Origin: Thermoplasmata archaeon
GTDB lineage: Archaea; Thermoplasmatota; Thermoplasmata; Thermoplasmatales; Thermoplasmataceae
Length of the DNA: 64,000 nt
NCBI GenBank assembly: GCA_021797735.1
Contig: JAJZZE010000055.1
Coordinates: forward strand, 1-64,000
Direction: 5' to 3'
A model generated the notes under the pieces. The model was given only the letters and a program-made list of their open reading frames with translations, searched no databases and was not told the origin of the DNA. The position numbers were made by a program, and so were the translations under genes. Numbering within the stretch: position 1 is the stretch's first letter; each line of letters begins with the position of its first letter. This document shows positions 44,421-52,833 of the stretch, piece after piece.

Positions 44421-45938
44421 TTGATTGCAAAAAAATCTCCTTTGCTGGTATTGAGCCAGATAACAAATTCATTATTCGGTTACATTGGTTTGTTCTTTAT
44501 AATAAGATTTATCGGACTTCAGTACTGGGGATTTTTAAGTTTTTCACTTGCATTTATTGGATTGATGAGTATTGTTGGAGACCTTGGTTATGGATCGGCA
44601 CATTTAAGATTTTTATCAGATAAAAAAAGTGATAAGGGTTTATGCAACGGTACGTTTTTGACGATAAGAGTAGTTCAAACCTTCCTTACAGTATCTTTTG
44701 TCCTTGCTGCACTGTTTGTATGGATTGATATACTGCACCGTGGATTCCAGAGCAATGTTGAGATATATACAATAATATTATTACTGCCATATGTATTTTT
44801 CAGAAAATTAAAGGATATTCCAAACATATATTTCAATTCAAAATTACAGTCAGCAAGAATGTCCGTACCGCAGATGGTGGAAGCAGCAGTAAGAAATTCC
44901 GCATTTATATATTTAGGTATACTATATTTATACAGAATTCCAGGATATAATATACTCAATGCCTCAATTTTATTTGCAATAATATACAGTGTATCATATT
45001 TCCTGTATTTTATGATAGGTTTTGTCCTTGGAAGACCATGGAATATAAAAAAGCCAACGATGGAAATGTTCAAAAGATATACAAGAATAGCATATCCACT
45101 GGCATTGTCATCCATTATAGCATCCGTAAGCGGCAATATTGATAAGGTTTTAATAGAATTTTACTGGCACGCAGTTGCAACAGGGGCATTTGCATCCCTG
45201 CAGAAAATAACAACGCCAATAGTAACGTTTTCTGGGGCAATAAGTGTGCTTTTCATCCCATTATTGATGAACGGGCACACAAAAAAGGAATTTACGGATA
45301 ACATAACATCATTTGAAAGGATAATATCACTGTTCATATTGCCCTTAGTTGTAATATTTATTGCTTTAAGAATTTATGTTGCGAACCTATGGGATTCCCG
45401 GCTTATACCATATTCGGAACTGCTAATATTTTTATCACTGGCATCATATTTTGTAGCAATAAACTCGCCATATACATCAAGTTTAATAGCCAGAGGGTTA
45501 ACAAAGAAAATAGGACTTGTAACGGTAATATCATTAATTGTAAACATAGCACTTGATTTATTGCTGATTCCATCAAATATCTTTGGAGTAACATATTTTT
45601 CATTAGGCGTTCTGGGTGGGGCAGTGGGCACATTTAGTGCAATGTTTTTTGAAACAATTGCATATCGTTTAATAGTCATAAGATCAGAAAATATGCATGT
45701 AAATTTAAAAATTTTGACACAGTTAATTCCATCAGGGGCACAGTTTTTCTTTCTATTTTTTGTAACATTATATATAAAGATCTATGATATTGTTTTATTT
45801 GCACCTGTGGCAATTTTATCCGTAGTAATATTCTTTACTGTGGCAATTTTATTAAAGGAGATATCATTAAAACAGTTAATGACATTTATAAAATTATTGA
45901 ATCCATTTTCCATTAAAAAAACATTAAAAAATGAATAA
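44421..45938 (+). CDS. polysaccharide/oligosaccharide flippase (MOP superfamily)
   Basis: The 505-residue protein has about 14 hydrophobic segments and the overall pattern of the RfbX/Wzx-type flippases (an early FIIRFIGLQYWGFLSFSLA, then GDLGYGSAHLRF). It probably moves lipid-linked glycans across the cytoplasmic membrane for glycoprotein or glycolipid synthesis. No glycosyltransferase gene is adjacent. The start is TTG 44421; no in-frame ATG lies close upstream. The tRNA-binding gene follows after 29 bases. Confidence 0.82.
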   Translation: MIAKKSPLLVLSQITNSLFGYIGLFFIIRFIGLQYWGFLSFSLAFIGLMSIVGDLGYGSAHLRFLSDKKSDKGLCNGTFLTIRVVQTFLTVSFVLAALFVWIDILHRGFQSNVEIYTIILLLPYVFFRKLKDIPNIYFNSKLQSARMSVPQMVEAAVRNSAFIYLGILYLYRIPGYNILNASILFAIIYSVSYFLYFMIGFVLGRPWNIKKPTMEMFKRYTRIAYPLALSSIIASVSGNIDKVLIEFYWHAVATGAFASLQKITTPIVTFSGAISVLFIPLLMNGHTKKEFTDNITSFERIISLFILPLVVIFIALRIYVANLWDSRLIPYSELLIFLSLASYFVAINSPYTSSLIARGLTKKIGLVTVISLIVNIALDLLLIPSNIFGVTYFSLGVLGGAVGTFSAMFFETIAYRLIVIRSENMHVNLKILTQLIPSGAQFFFLFFVTLYIKIYDIVLFAPVAILSVVIFFTVAILLKEISLKQLMTFIKLLNPFSIKKTLKNE

Positions 45939-45967
45939 GTTTATATTTTATTACAAAAATACAGGAT

Positions 45968-46294
45968 ATGGAAGAAATAACCATAGACGATTTCCACAGA
46001 ATAGACTTAAGGGTTGGAAAGGTAATAGAATGCGAAAAGGTAGAGAAATCAAGGAGTTTGTTGAAAATAGTTGTTGACATAGGCGATGAGAAAAAGCAGA
46101 TAATATCAAGTATATCAGATTATTATAAACCTGAGGATATGTTAGGCAAGCAATTAATTATTGTAAACAATTTAAAGCCTGCAAAGTTTATGGGGCTTGA
46201 AAGCCAGGGTATGCTTCTGGCAGTTGAGGATAATAATGGTGTCTCTCTACTGCACCCGGATAGGGATATGGAATCTGGAACAAAGGTGCATTAA
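45968..46294 (+). CDS. tRNA-binding OB-fold protein (MetRS beta / Trbp111-like)
   Basis: The 108-residue protein is a single EMAP/Trbp111 OB-fold domain: DFHRIDLRVGKVIECEKVEKSRSLLKIVVDIGD, then NLKPAKFMGLESQGMLLA. Such proteins bind the outside corner of tRNA and can act as a separate beta subunit of methionyl-tRNA synthetase. The MetRS catalytic gene is not here. Its stop overlaps the start of the RFC large subunit gene by one base (TAATG). Confidence 0.88.
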   Translation: MEEITIDDFHRIDLRVGKVIECEKVEKSRSLLKIVVDIGDEKKQIISSISDYYKPEDMLGKQLIIVNNLKPAKFMGLESQGMLLAVEDNNGVSLLHPDRDMESGTKVH

Positions 46295-47550
46295 TGTCAT
46301 TGCCTGATGAGTATAGGCCAGATAATATAGACGATTTAATAATAAGCGATGAAACAAAAAACATCTTGAAATCATGGATTGATTCATGGTTAAACCATGA
46401 GGAAACCAAGAAATCCGTGATCCTTTGGGGTACTCAGGGTACAGGTAAAACAAGCACAGCATACGCACTTTCGAAATATGCCGGTTTATCGATAATAGAA
46501 ATGAATGCATCTGATCAGAGGAACAGGGAAAATATGAAAAGAATAGCACTGATGGCTTCTGAATACCACGATTTATTTATCAGCAAAGAACCGGATAAAT
46601 TAATATTAGTAGATGAAGCGGACAATATCTTTGAATCAAAAAATCCATCGAAGGGCGGGGATTCAGGCGGGTTATCTGAGTTGCTGGATATAATAAGAAA
46701 AACAAAAAATCCTATCATAATAACAATGAATGATTACTATGCATTCAGGGGAAAAAACTCTGCAAAGGAGATAATATCATCATCTATCGTTATAGATATG
46801 ACACCGTATAAAAGGAAAAATGAATTAAATTACAAATTATTTTTTCACAGGGCATTTGACCGTTTGAAATTTATTTCAGATAGGGAAAATATAAACATTT
46901 CAGGCAGTGAAATAAATAAAATAATAAAGGAGAACGAACCAGATATGAGGTCAATGATAAATGATTTATATTTATACAAGGTAGCAAACCACGACACAAC
47001 TGGAAATAGCAGGGATACATCAAGATCAATATATTACATAATATCCGATACATTCAGAAAAAATAACTACGACTATATTTTAAACTCGTTATATAGTATG
47101 GATGATGACCCCGATTTTTATATGAAATGGATCGATGAAAATATACCCAATGAATACAGTGACCCCGGGGATATGATGAATTCCTACGATATATTATCAA
47201 AGGCGGATATATACTATGGAAAAAGATTAAAGGATTACTCACTGGTTAATTATGCACTTGAAATATCCTCTGGAGTTTCACTGGTAATAAAAAATAAAAA
47301 TGACCACTATGTAAAATACGAATTCCCTGAATACATAAAAAAACTCAGTGCAAGAAAAAACAACCGTGAGAGATATAACTTAAGAAATTTTATGATAAAA
47401 TTATCCGTTATATCACACACCTCTGTATCTGAAATATTAAATGAAATGTGGTTTTATTATATATTAAAAACAAAAGCAAAAAAGGATTTCAATTATATAT
47501 CACTGGTATTAAATTTATCGGATGATGAAAAAAGCATAATAAAAAAGTAA
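46294..47550 (+). CDS. rfcL: replication factor C large subunit
   Basis: The 418-residue AAA+ clamp loader subunit begins LPDEYRPDNIDDLI. Walker A is GTQGTGKTS near residue 47 and Walker B is ILVDEADNIF near 108; the segment NASDQRNRENMKRI is typical. With the small subunit it loads PCNA at primer ends. At 418 residues it is on the short side for RFC-L and lacks an obvious C-terminal Lys-rich PIP tail. It converges exactly onto the Rnp2 gene. Confidence 0.92.
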   Translation: MSLPDEYRPDNIDDLIISDETKNILKSWIDSWLNHEETKKSVILWGTQGTGKTSTAYALSKYAGLSIIEMNASDQRNRENMKRIALMASEYHDLFISKEPDKLILVDEADNIFESKNPSKGGDSGGLSELLDIIRKTKNPIIITMNDYYAFRGKNSAKEIISSSIVIDMTPYKRKNELNYKLFFHRAFDRLKFISDRENINISGSEINKIIKENEPDMRSMINDLYLYKVANHDTTGNSRDTSRSIYYIISDTFRKNNYDYILNSLYSMDDDPDFYMKWIDENIPNEYSDPGDMMNSYDILSKADIYYGKRLKDYSLVNYALEISSGVSLVIKNKNDHYVKYEFPEYIKKLSARKNNRERYNLRNFMIKLSVISHTSVSEILNEMWFYYILKTKAKKDFNYISLVLNLSDDEKSIIKK

Positions 47551-47820
47551 TTATTGCAGTATATTTTTTTCAATAAAAGCATTCATAATTTTTTTACATT
47601 TTTTTATTGTTCCACTTACATATATTACACCGTAACCCTTTTTTTCAAGCATTTTTATTATAATATCCTTATTAAACTGGTTACACATAAATATTGCAAA
47701 ATTATTATTCTTATATTTTCTTTTAACGCTGTAATGGTTATATAAATATTTATCAATGCCATTTATTCCGTATTCCGAATGAATCAATATATACCTTTTC
47801 CTTAAAACAGACCCCTTCAA
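47551..47820 (-). CDS. rnp2: ribonuclease P protein component 2 (Pop5-like), divergent
   Basis: The 89-residue protein starts LRKRYILIHSEY and contains the family-typical C-terminal motif VSGTIKKCKKIM. Spacing and predicted alpha/beta pattern match Pop5/Rnp2, but it is short for the family (often 110-130 residues). L7Ae, encoded in this window, is another archaeal RNase P subunit. It is divergent from rpl15e; in many archaea rpl15e lies next to RNase P protein genes, which supports the call. An orphan of other function cannot be ruled out. Confidence 0.65.
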   Translation of the reverse strand: MKGSVLRKRYILIHSEYGINGIDKYLYNHYSVKRKYKNNNFAIFMCNQFNKDIIIKMLEKKGYGVIYVSGTIKKCKKIMNAFIEKNILQ

Positions 47821-47946
47821 TATTACATTATGTTATTGCTATATTTTGTTTTTATGATTGTTTAATAATAATTTCTGTTGAGGCATTAACAAATAACAAG
47901 CTATAAATATTATTTTTAAATAAGCTATTAACTAAAAGTGAATAAT

Positions 47947-48534
47947 ATGGAAAGTTCTTACAGTTTAATCAGGGATGAATGGAAAAAACTAAAAAAATCG
48001 GAAATATATGGATTACAGAAACAGAGAATGGTATCCTGGAGAAAAGGTCATTCTATAGAAAGGTTAGAATACCCAACAAGAATAGATAAGGCCAGAAATA
48101 TTGGATACAGAGCCAAGGAAGGCTATGTTGTGGCAAGGGCCAGAGTAAGAAGGGGCGGACAGCATAAGCCGAAAATCATGGGCGGAAGAAGACCAAGAAG
48201 GCTTGGATATACAAAAATGACATTAAAAAAGAATATACAGGTAATAGCAGAGGAAAGGACCGCAGACAAATATCCGAATATGGAAGTGTTAAACTCGTAT
48301 TACGTTGGCGAAGATGGTTTATACAAATACTATGAAATAATACTTGTAGATAAGGCAAATCCATCGATATATAAGGACAGGAAAATATCATGGATCGCAG
48401 AACCACAGAATAAAGGCAGGGCTTACCGTGGACTAACCTCCGCCGGATATAAAAACAGAGGGCTGGGCCATGGAAGGCTTGGTAGTTCTAAGAGCAGGCC
48501 ATCAATAAGATCTAATGGCAGGCTTAGAAAGTAA
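47947..48534 (+). CDS. rpl15e: 50S ribosomal protein L15e
   Basis: The 195-residue basic protein starts at the ATG in [13 protein letters not shown]; the track starts three codons earlier at GTG. Family motifs [34 protein letters not shown] and the C-terminal [30 protein letters not shown] are intact. It is a large-subunit protein specific to archaea and eukaryotes. A tRNA-Ser follows 10 bases after the stop, perhaps co-transcribed. Confidence 0.97.
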   Translation: MESSYSLIRDEWKKLKKSEIYGLQKQRMVSWRKGHSIERLEYPTRIDKARNIGYRAKEGYVVARARVRRGGQHKPKIMGGRRPRRLGYTKMTLKKNIQVIAEERTADKYPNMEVLNSYYVGEDGLYKYYEIILVDKANPSIYKDRKISWIAEPQNKGRAYRGLTSAGYKNRGLGHGRLGSSKSRPSIRSNGRLRK

Positions 48535-48543
48535 ATATTTTTT

Positions 48544-48624
48544 GCCACGGTGGCCCAGTGGTACGGCGCCAGCCTTGAGAGCTGGTTCCCTTGTGGATCG
48601 GGTGTTCGAATCACCCCCGTGGCG
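48544..48624 (+). tRNA. tRNA-Ser (TGA)
   Basis: Acceptor GCCACGG pairs with CCGTGGC. The anticodon stem CCAGC/GCTGG closes loop CTTGAGA, giving TGA. A long variable arm (TTCCCTTGTGGATC) marks class II, and the T arm is GGGTGTTCGAATCACCC. CCA is not encoded. It differs strongly in sequence from the other two serine tRNAs in the window. Confidence 0.96.
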
Positions 48625-48661
48625 CTTAGCGTATGTTTTAAATACAATTTTTTAATTTTGC

Positions 48662-49228
48662 ATGATGAATGAAGATAAATTGAATAGCCTCAGGAATAAT
48701 GCACTTAAATTTCTATTTTATATAGAAATACTGGAAGACAATACATATGTTTATGATGAAAATTTAGTTCAGGGCGGCCTGGAATATGATGATCTGGAAT
48801 TCCAGGATATAAATACAATATTTACTGTTGATAATTTTACGGTTTTACAGTTTGATAAACCATTAAGGAAAAATGGAACTTTAATCATAAATTTTAATGG
48901 CATTTATACGGATTCCTATGAAAAAAGTGAATCGTTTTACAGGGAAAAATACGATAAAATCATAGGTAATAACGTGAATGTCAAATTAATAAATTTCCTG
49001 CCCTTAAGAACCCCAAGCAAGGACCATTTTATGAATCTTTTTGAAAGAACGGAATTTAATGGAATTATAAGTTTTGATTACCTTATAGATAAATTATACG
49101 GGATATATATTAAACCGGTGATAGATGAAATTGAACCTGAAAAAATAGTGATAGCCGATAGGGAACTGGTGGATCCATTAAAAAATATTTCAGTCAACGC
49201 CGAATTTATAGGAAATACTAATTATTGA
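48662..49228 (+). CDS. hypothetical protein, acidic, no recognised family
   Basis: The 188-residue soluble protein is rich in Asp, Asn, Glu and aromatic residues. It has no membrane segment, signal peptide or familiar motif. Hydrophobic strands alternate with acidic loops (FTVLQFDKPLRKNGTLIINFNG), suggesting a beta-rich domain, and the C-terminal half ends in DRELVDPLKNISVNAEFIG. It is encoded 37 bases after tRNA-Ser(TGA). Codon use is native. Probably a lineage-specific gene of unknown function. Confidence 0.6.
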   Translation: MMNEDKLNSLRNNALKFLFYIEILEDNTYVYDENLVQGGLEYDDLEFQDINTIFTVDNFTVLQFDKPLRKNGTLIINFNGIYTDSYEKSESFYREKYDKIIGNNVNVKLINFLPLRTPSKDHFMNLFERTEFNGIISFDYLIDKLYGIYIKPVIDEIEPEKIVIADRELVDPLKNISVNAEFIGNTNY

Positions 49229-49294
49229 AAAAAAATTCATATTTACATATAATCTATAAAAAAATTTAAATAATATGATTTATTTATAATATTT

Positions 49295-49663
49295 ATGACG
49301 AATAAAATTATTGATACACTAAAGTGGCTGGCTATTTTTGGCTCTGCTATATGGGCGGGCATTCATATGACACTGCTAGTTCTGCCATTGCCATATGTAG
49401 TAAAGGTATTTTTCGGGTTTTTGATTGCCATAGCTATAATCTCAGCAACGATATACGTAAACGGAAAAAAGGAATTTTATTTACCTGTTTTCGCCTTCTA
49501 TATACTTGATATGGCATTACTGTTAGAATCAAGGGTAGCAGCAGCTCCTGTATTCGGAAAAAAATTACCATGGACTCCGTCTGCAGTAGATAGCATAATA
49601 CTTGATGCTGTAATGGTAATACTATCGGGAACCATATATTTCATGGCAAAGAAATCAAAATAA
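49295..49663 (+). CDS. small four-helix membrane protein of unknown function
   Basis: The 122-residue protein has hydrophobic segments near residues 8-30, 32-50, 57-75 and 100-117, and the loop ESRVAAAPVFGKKLPWTPSAVDS facing one side. No family is recognised. Composition and length suggest a Thermoplasmatales-type conserved membrane protein, though I cannot verify that. It stands alone between the orphan at 48662 and the acetyltransferase. Confidence 0.6.
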   Translation: MTNKIIDTLKWLAIFGSAIWAGIHMTLLVLPLPYVVKVFFGFLIAIAIISATIYVNGKKEFYLPVFAFYILDMALLLESRVAAAPVFGKKLPWTPSAVDSIILDAVMVILSGTIYFMAKKSK

Positions 49664-49728
49664 TTTATATTATCCAGTATTTTTTCTTTTTTGGCTAAAT
49701 TTATTAATATATTTTGAATATCTTAAAA

Positions 49729-50178
49729 ATGGAATTAAGGTTCTTTAAGAATTCTGATTTATCCGATATATCAAAAATAGAGAATTCTTCATTTAGCGTT
49801 GGCGCCTACTCATTAATTATGCTCAAATCCATGATATATAGCAATTCCAGTTTTACAGTTGTAATAGAGGAAAATAATAAAATTATAGGTTACGGGACGG
49901 CAGCGAAATTAAATAAAAATTCAATGGATATAGAAAGTATAGCAATATTGCCGGGCTATCAAAAGAAAGGCTATGGAACAAAATTGATAGACGCCATTGA
50001 GGACGAAATAAAAAATAGGAGCTATAAAACCGTTATTTTAGAAGTACGGGAGAAAAACGAAAACGCAAAAAATTTTTATTTAAACCATGGCTATAAAATA
50101 ATAGATTTTATAGAAAATTATTACCTGCTGGAATTCAATGGCTCAAGAAACGCATACCGGATGGAAAAACATCTGTGA
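49729..50178 (+). CDS. GNAT-family N-acetyltransferase, RimI-like
   Basis: The 149-residue protein starts at the ATG in MELRFFKNSDLSD; the track start is a TTG five codons earlier. The acetyl-CoA motif A, SIAILPGYQKKGYGTKLIDAIEDE, is near residue 70, followed by LEVREKNENAKNFYLNHGYKI, the RimI-type motif B. Archaeal members acetylate protein N-termini or ribosomal proteins. The substrate is not determined here. It abuts the convergent HD gene. Confidence 0.85.
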   Translation: MELRFFKNSDLSDISKIENSSFSVGAYSLIMLKSMIYSNSSFTVVIEENNKIIGYGTAAKLNKNSMDIESIAILPGYQKKGYGTKLIDAIEDEIKNRSYKTVILEVREKNENAKNFYLNHGYKIIDFIENYYLLEFNGSRNAYRMEKHL

Positions 50179-50179
50179 A

Positions 50180-51316
50180 TTATACAATATTTTTAATATA
50201 GCTGTATGCATTATTATTTGCCGAAATTATCATTTTCCTCTTTTCAACTTCCTCCTGCAGGGATTTAACCATGTGTGAAATCTCATCTATTTTATATTTT
50301 TTATTATCATAATAAACCTCAATGTAATTTTTAACCCTTTCCTTGCCACCAAAATATAATGGTGGTATTATATCCATTATATAATCAAATTTATTTAATC
50401 CATTTAGTTTATTCAGAATCATACTGTAATTATCCCTATTATAATAGCTACTGTAAGCTGTTTTATATAAATTCCTCTTCAGGATATTTTTTACCATATT
50501 TTTTGATTTCCCATTCAGTAATTTATTTATTAATTCAAAGTCATTTAATTTTAAATCATCTATGTTTCTATCATCACTGTCATAATACGCATAACCAAAC
50601 ATTTTTTGTGCTATCCTGCAGGTTTTGTGAAAATAAACAGAGTTATACATTAATATCCTTGTTATAATTGCGGATTCAATATTTGTTATTGATTTTTCCT
50701 CTCCCACAATTTTATTATCCTCTATTTTTACTGTATTGAATATCCTTTTATAATCTATATTGCCTATTGTGACCCCACAGAAAAATGCATCCCTTCTCAG
50801 ATAATCAATCTCATCAACATCTATTGAGCCACTTATAATATTTGACAGTAAACTATTTTTTTTGGATTCACCAATGGCTATTTTTCCTATTTCGTCAGGG
50901 TCATACCCATATTTCTTTAATATGTCCGGTATACTGCTATCCCCGTATGGTTTTTCACCCTTTATTATTTTTAAGGTTAGATCCTCATGCTTTGTTTTAT
51001 ACAAATCATAAAAAACCTCCTCTATGCCATGGCTCAATGGTGGATGGCCTATATCATGCAATAATGCTGCAAGCTGCAATCTTTCATCATCTATTTTTAA
51101 GGTGCCTGATATCTCCCTTGCCATAAACATTGTCCCTATGGAATGTTCAAATCTTGTGTGATTTGCACCGGGAAAAACTAAATAGCATAAACCTAGCTGT
51201 TTTATGTACCTTAACCTCTGAAAATATGGTGAATCTATAATATCACTGTATATACCATCTATCTTGATTGGCCCATTAATGGTATCCTGAATAATTTTGT
51301 ACATATTTATCATCAT
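50180..51316 (-). CDS. HD-domain phosphohydrolase (dNTPase-like)
   Basis: The roughly 378-residue protein carries an HD domain: the first His in NHTRFEHSIG near residue 50, the HD pair in LAALLHDIGHPPLSHGIEE near 80, and the later Asp in DVDEIDYLRRDAFFCG. This matches COG1078 archaeal HD proteins related to dGTPase and SAMHD1, so a nucleotide phosphohydrolase role is likely. The start is chosen at 51316 because the track start (51328) lies inside the SRP RNA. The gene follows the SRP RNA on the same strand after four bases. Confidence 0.82.
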   Translation of the reverse strand: MMINMYKIIQDTINGPIKIDGIYSDIIDSPYFQRLRYIKQLGLCYLVFPGANHTRFEHSIGTMFMAREISGTLKIDDERLQLAALLHDIGHPPLSHGIEEVFYDLYKTKHEDLTLKIIKGEKPYGDSSIPDILKKYGYDPDEIGKIAIGESKKNSLLSNIISGSIDVDEIDYLRRDAFFCGVTIGNIDYKRIFNTVKIEDNKIVGEEKSITNIESAIITRILMYNSVYFHKTCRIAQKMFGYAYYDSDDRNIDDLKLNDFELINKLLNGKSKNMVKNILKRNLYKTAYSSYYNRDNYSMILNKLNGLNKFDYIMDIIPPLYFGGKERVKNYIEVYYDNKKYKIDEISHMVKSLQEEVEKRKMIISANNNAYSYIKNIV

Positions 51317-51320
51317 AGTA

Positions 51321-51620
51321 CTGGACACGCCTGAATCAGACCAGGTGTTTTGATAGCGTCCTCCACTTCCTCTCCTCCCCGCACCCTCTCAGCATCAATG
51401 GTTCCGAATACCGTTGTTCCCTTCCGGGCCTGGCGGATTTTTTAGATGAATTATATCTGTATTCTCCTTTGAGATTATAGATATAAACCCCCGATCCAAA
51501 AGGACAGAGACTCTACGATTTCATGGAGACTGTCAAAGGCCTGGTTGCCCTCTTCAGGCAGTCGCCCCCGCATTTCGTCTTCGGGTCACAGGGAGGGACT
51601 GGCTCCCCGGTCAAGTCCAG
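51321..51620 (-). ncRNA. signal recognition particle 7S RNA
   Basis: On the minus strand the ends pair as CTGGAC/GTCCAG. The helix 8 signature GCCAGGCCCGGAAGGGAACA is present (about 51414-51433), with the SRP54-binding symmetric and asymmetric loops. A helix 6-like hairpin GACAGTCTCC...GAGTCTCTGTC (about 51510-51540) would bind SRP19. The 5' half (GGGGAGCCAGTCCCTCC) fits the Alu domain. About 300 bases is the archaeal length. G+C is far above the surroundings, as expected for a structured RNA in an AT-rich genome. Ends are approximate. Confidence 0.93.
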
Positions 51621-51654
51621 TATACACTAATCAATACATGCTAAAAAAATTTTG

Positions 51655-52158
51655 CTATTTCTCAAAAACTTTTCTCGCTTTTATATAATCACTACTGTAA
51701 TTTATATTGAAGAAATCATTCCTGTTATAGTTGATATTACTGTATTTAAGCTCATAATTATATAATTTTTCAAAGAAAATTGATATGCCCGTCAGTTCAT
51801 TATTTATTTTTAAGTTTACAATGCCGGATTTTATTTCCATCGACCCATCGATAAATTTTTCTATTATTTCAATATTAAATATTACATCAGCTGGAAATAT
51901 AATAACGGGCAAATTTAATTTATCCAGTGATAATTTTAAATCATAACTGTAATCACCGGTACCGTGTATAATTTTTTCATTTACTATCTTATTTAAAAAA
52001 GCGGTATTATCGCTTATGCATACGTTTACGTTAAAATTAAGTTTTTTTAATTTTTTTATCAGTATAGATATTATATATTCATCGTTTATTTTTAGAAGCA
52101 TCTTTTTATTATTGTTCATTCTCGACCCCATGCCACCAGCCATAATCAGTGCGTCCAT
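51655..52158 (-). CDS. cobY: CobY-like adenosylcobinamide-phosphate guanylyltransferase
   Basis: The 167-residue nucleotidyltransferase begins MDALIMAGGMGSRMNNNKKMLLKI, the MobA/CobY-type GTP-binding signature with the key Lys. A metal-binding Asp is in IIFPADVIF near residue 90. CobY activates adenosylcobinamide phosphate with GTP in archaeal cobalamin nucleotide-loop assembly, replacing bacterial CobU. CbiA and CbiG at 13-15 kb fit. It is slightly short and AT-rich; another small-molecule nucleotidyltransferase is possible. Confidence 0.75.
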   Translation of the reverse strand: MDALIMAGGMGSRMNNNKKMLLKINDEYIISILIKKLKKLNFNVNVCISDNTAFLNKIVNEKIIHGTGDYSYDLKLSLDKLNLPVIIFPADVIFNIEIIEKFIDGSMEIKSGIVNLKINNELTGISIFFEKLYNYELKYSNINYNRNDFFNINYSSDYIKARKVFEK

Positions 52159-52245
52159 TATTTACCTTAATTTTTTAACATATTTTATGATTTCCATTTA
52201 AAAATATTATAGAAACTTTATAATTATAATTTATAATGTAGTGTT

Positions 52246-52833
52246 ATGGATGACTATTATATAGAGGGCGAGGAAAGATTTGGAAGGTTTGCAACATCAT
52301 TTTATGATGTTATTGCATGGAGAATGCTGAAGAAATTATACAACTTTACATTAAATGAAATGGATAGTTTAAACCCTGAAACTGTACTGGATATAGGTGC
52401 CGGTCCGGGTAAACTAACCATAATGGTTGCTAAAAAGTTTCCCAAGGCTAAAATATACGCTATAGACCCATCAAAATATATGGTAGAAAAGGAAAAAAAT
52501 AATTTCAAAAAGGCGGGTATTGACGCAACATGCGCTATGGGAAGCAGCAGGAATATACCATTTGATAATAATTTTGATTTAATTTTTACAAGTTTATCAT
52601 TACACCACTGGAAGGAAAAGGAAAAGGGTTTTGAAATTATATTAAAAAAATTAAATTTGAATGGTAATTTAATTATAGTAGAATTTTTAAATGATTATTA
52701 CACATCAATAACGCCACAGAAAAAGCACTCATTATCGAAAAACTATGCGGAATCACTAAATTTCGATGGCTTTGAAAAAACGACAGATATTAAAGATAAT
52801 TTTATTGCATTAAAATTTAAGAGAATAATATAA
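52246..52833 (+). CDS. class I SAM-dependent methyltransferase
   Basis: The 195-residue Rossmann-fold enzyme has motif I VLDIGAGPGKLTIMVAKKFP near residue 47, motif II acidic residue in KIYAIDPSKYMVEKEK, and FDLIFTSLSLHHWKEKEKG near residue 105, a Ubie/MenG-like pattern. The substrate is unknown. It abuts the UbiD-type decarboxylase gene tail to tail with no gap; quinone methylation is therefore possible but not shown. Confidence 0.82.
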   Translation: MDDYYIEGEERFGRFATSFYDVIAWRMLKKLYNFTLNEMDSLNPETVLDIGAGPGKLTIMVAKKFPKAKIYAIDPSKYMVEKEKNNFKKAGIDATCAMGSSRNIPFDNNFDLIFTSLSLHHWKEKEKGFEIILKKLNLNGNLIIVEFLNDYYTSITPQKKHSLSKNYAESLNFDGFEKTTDIKDNFIALKFKRII

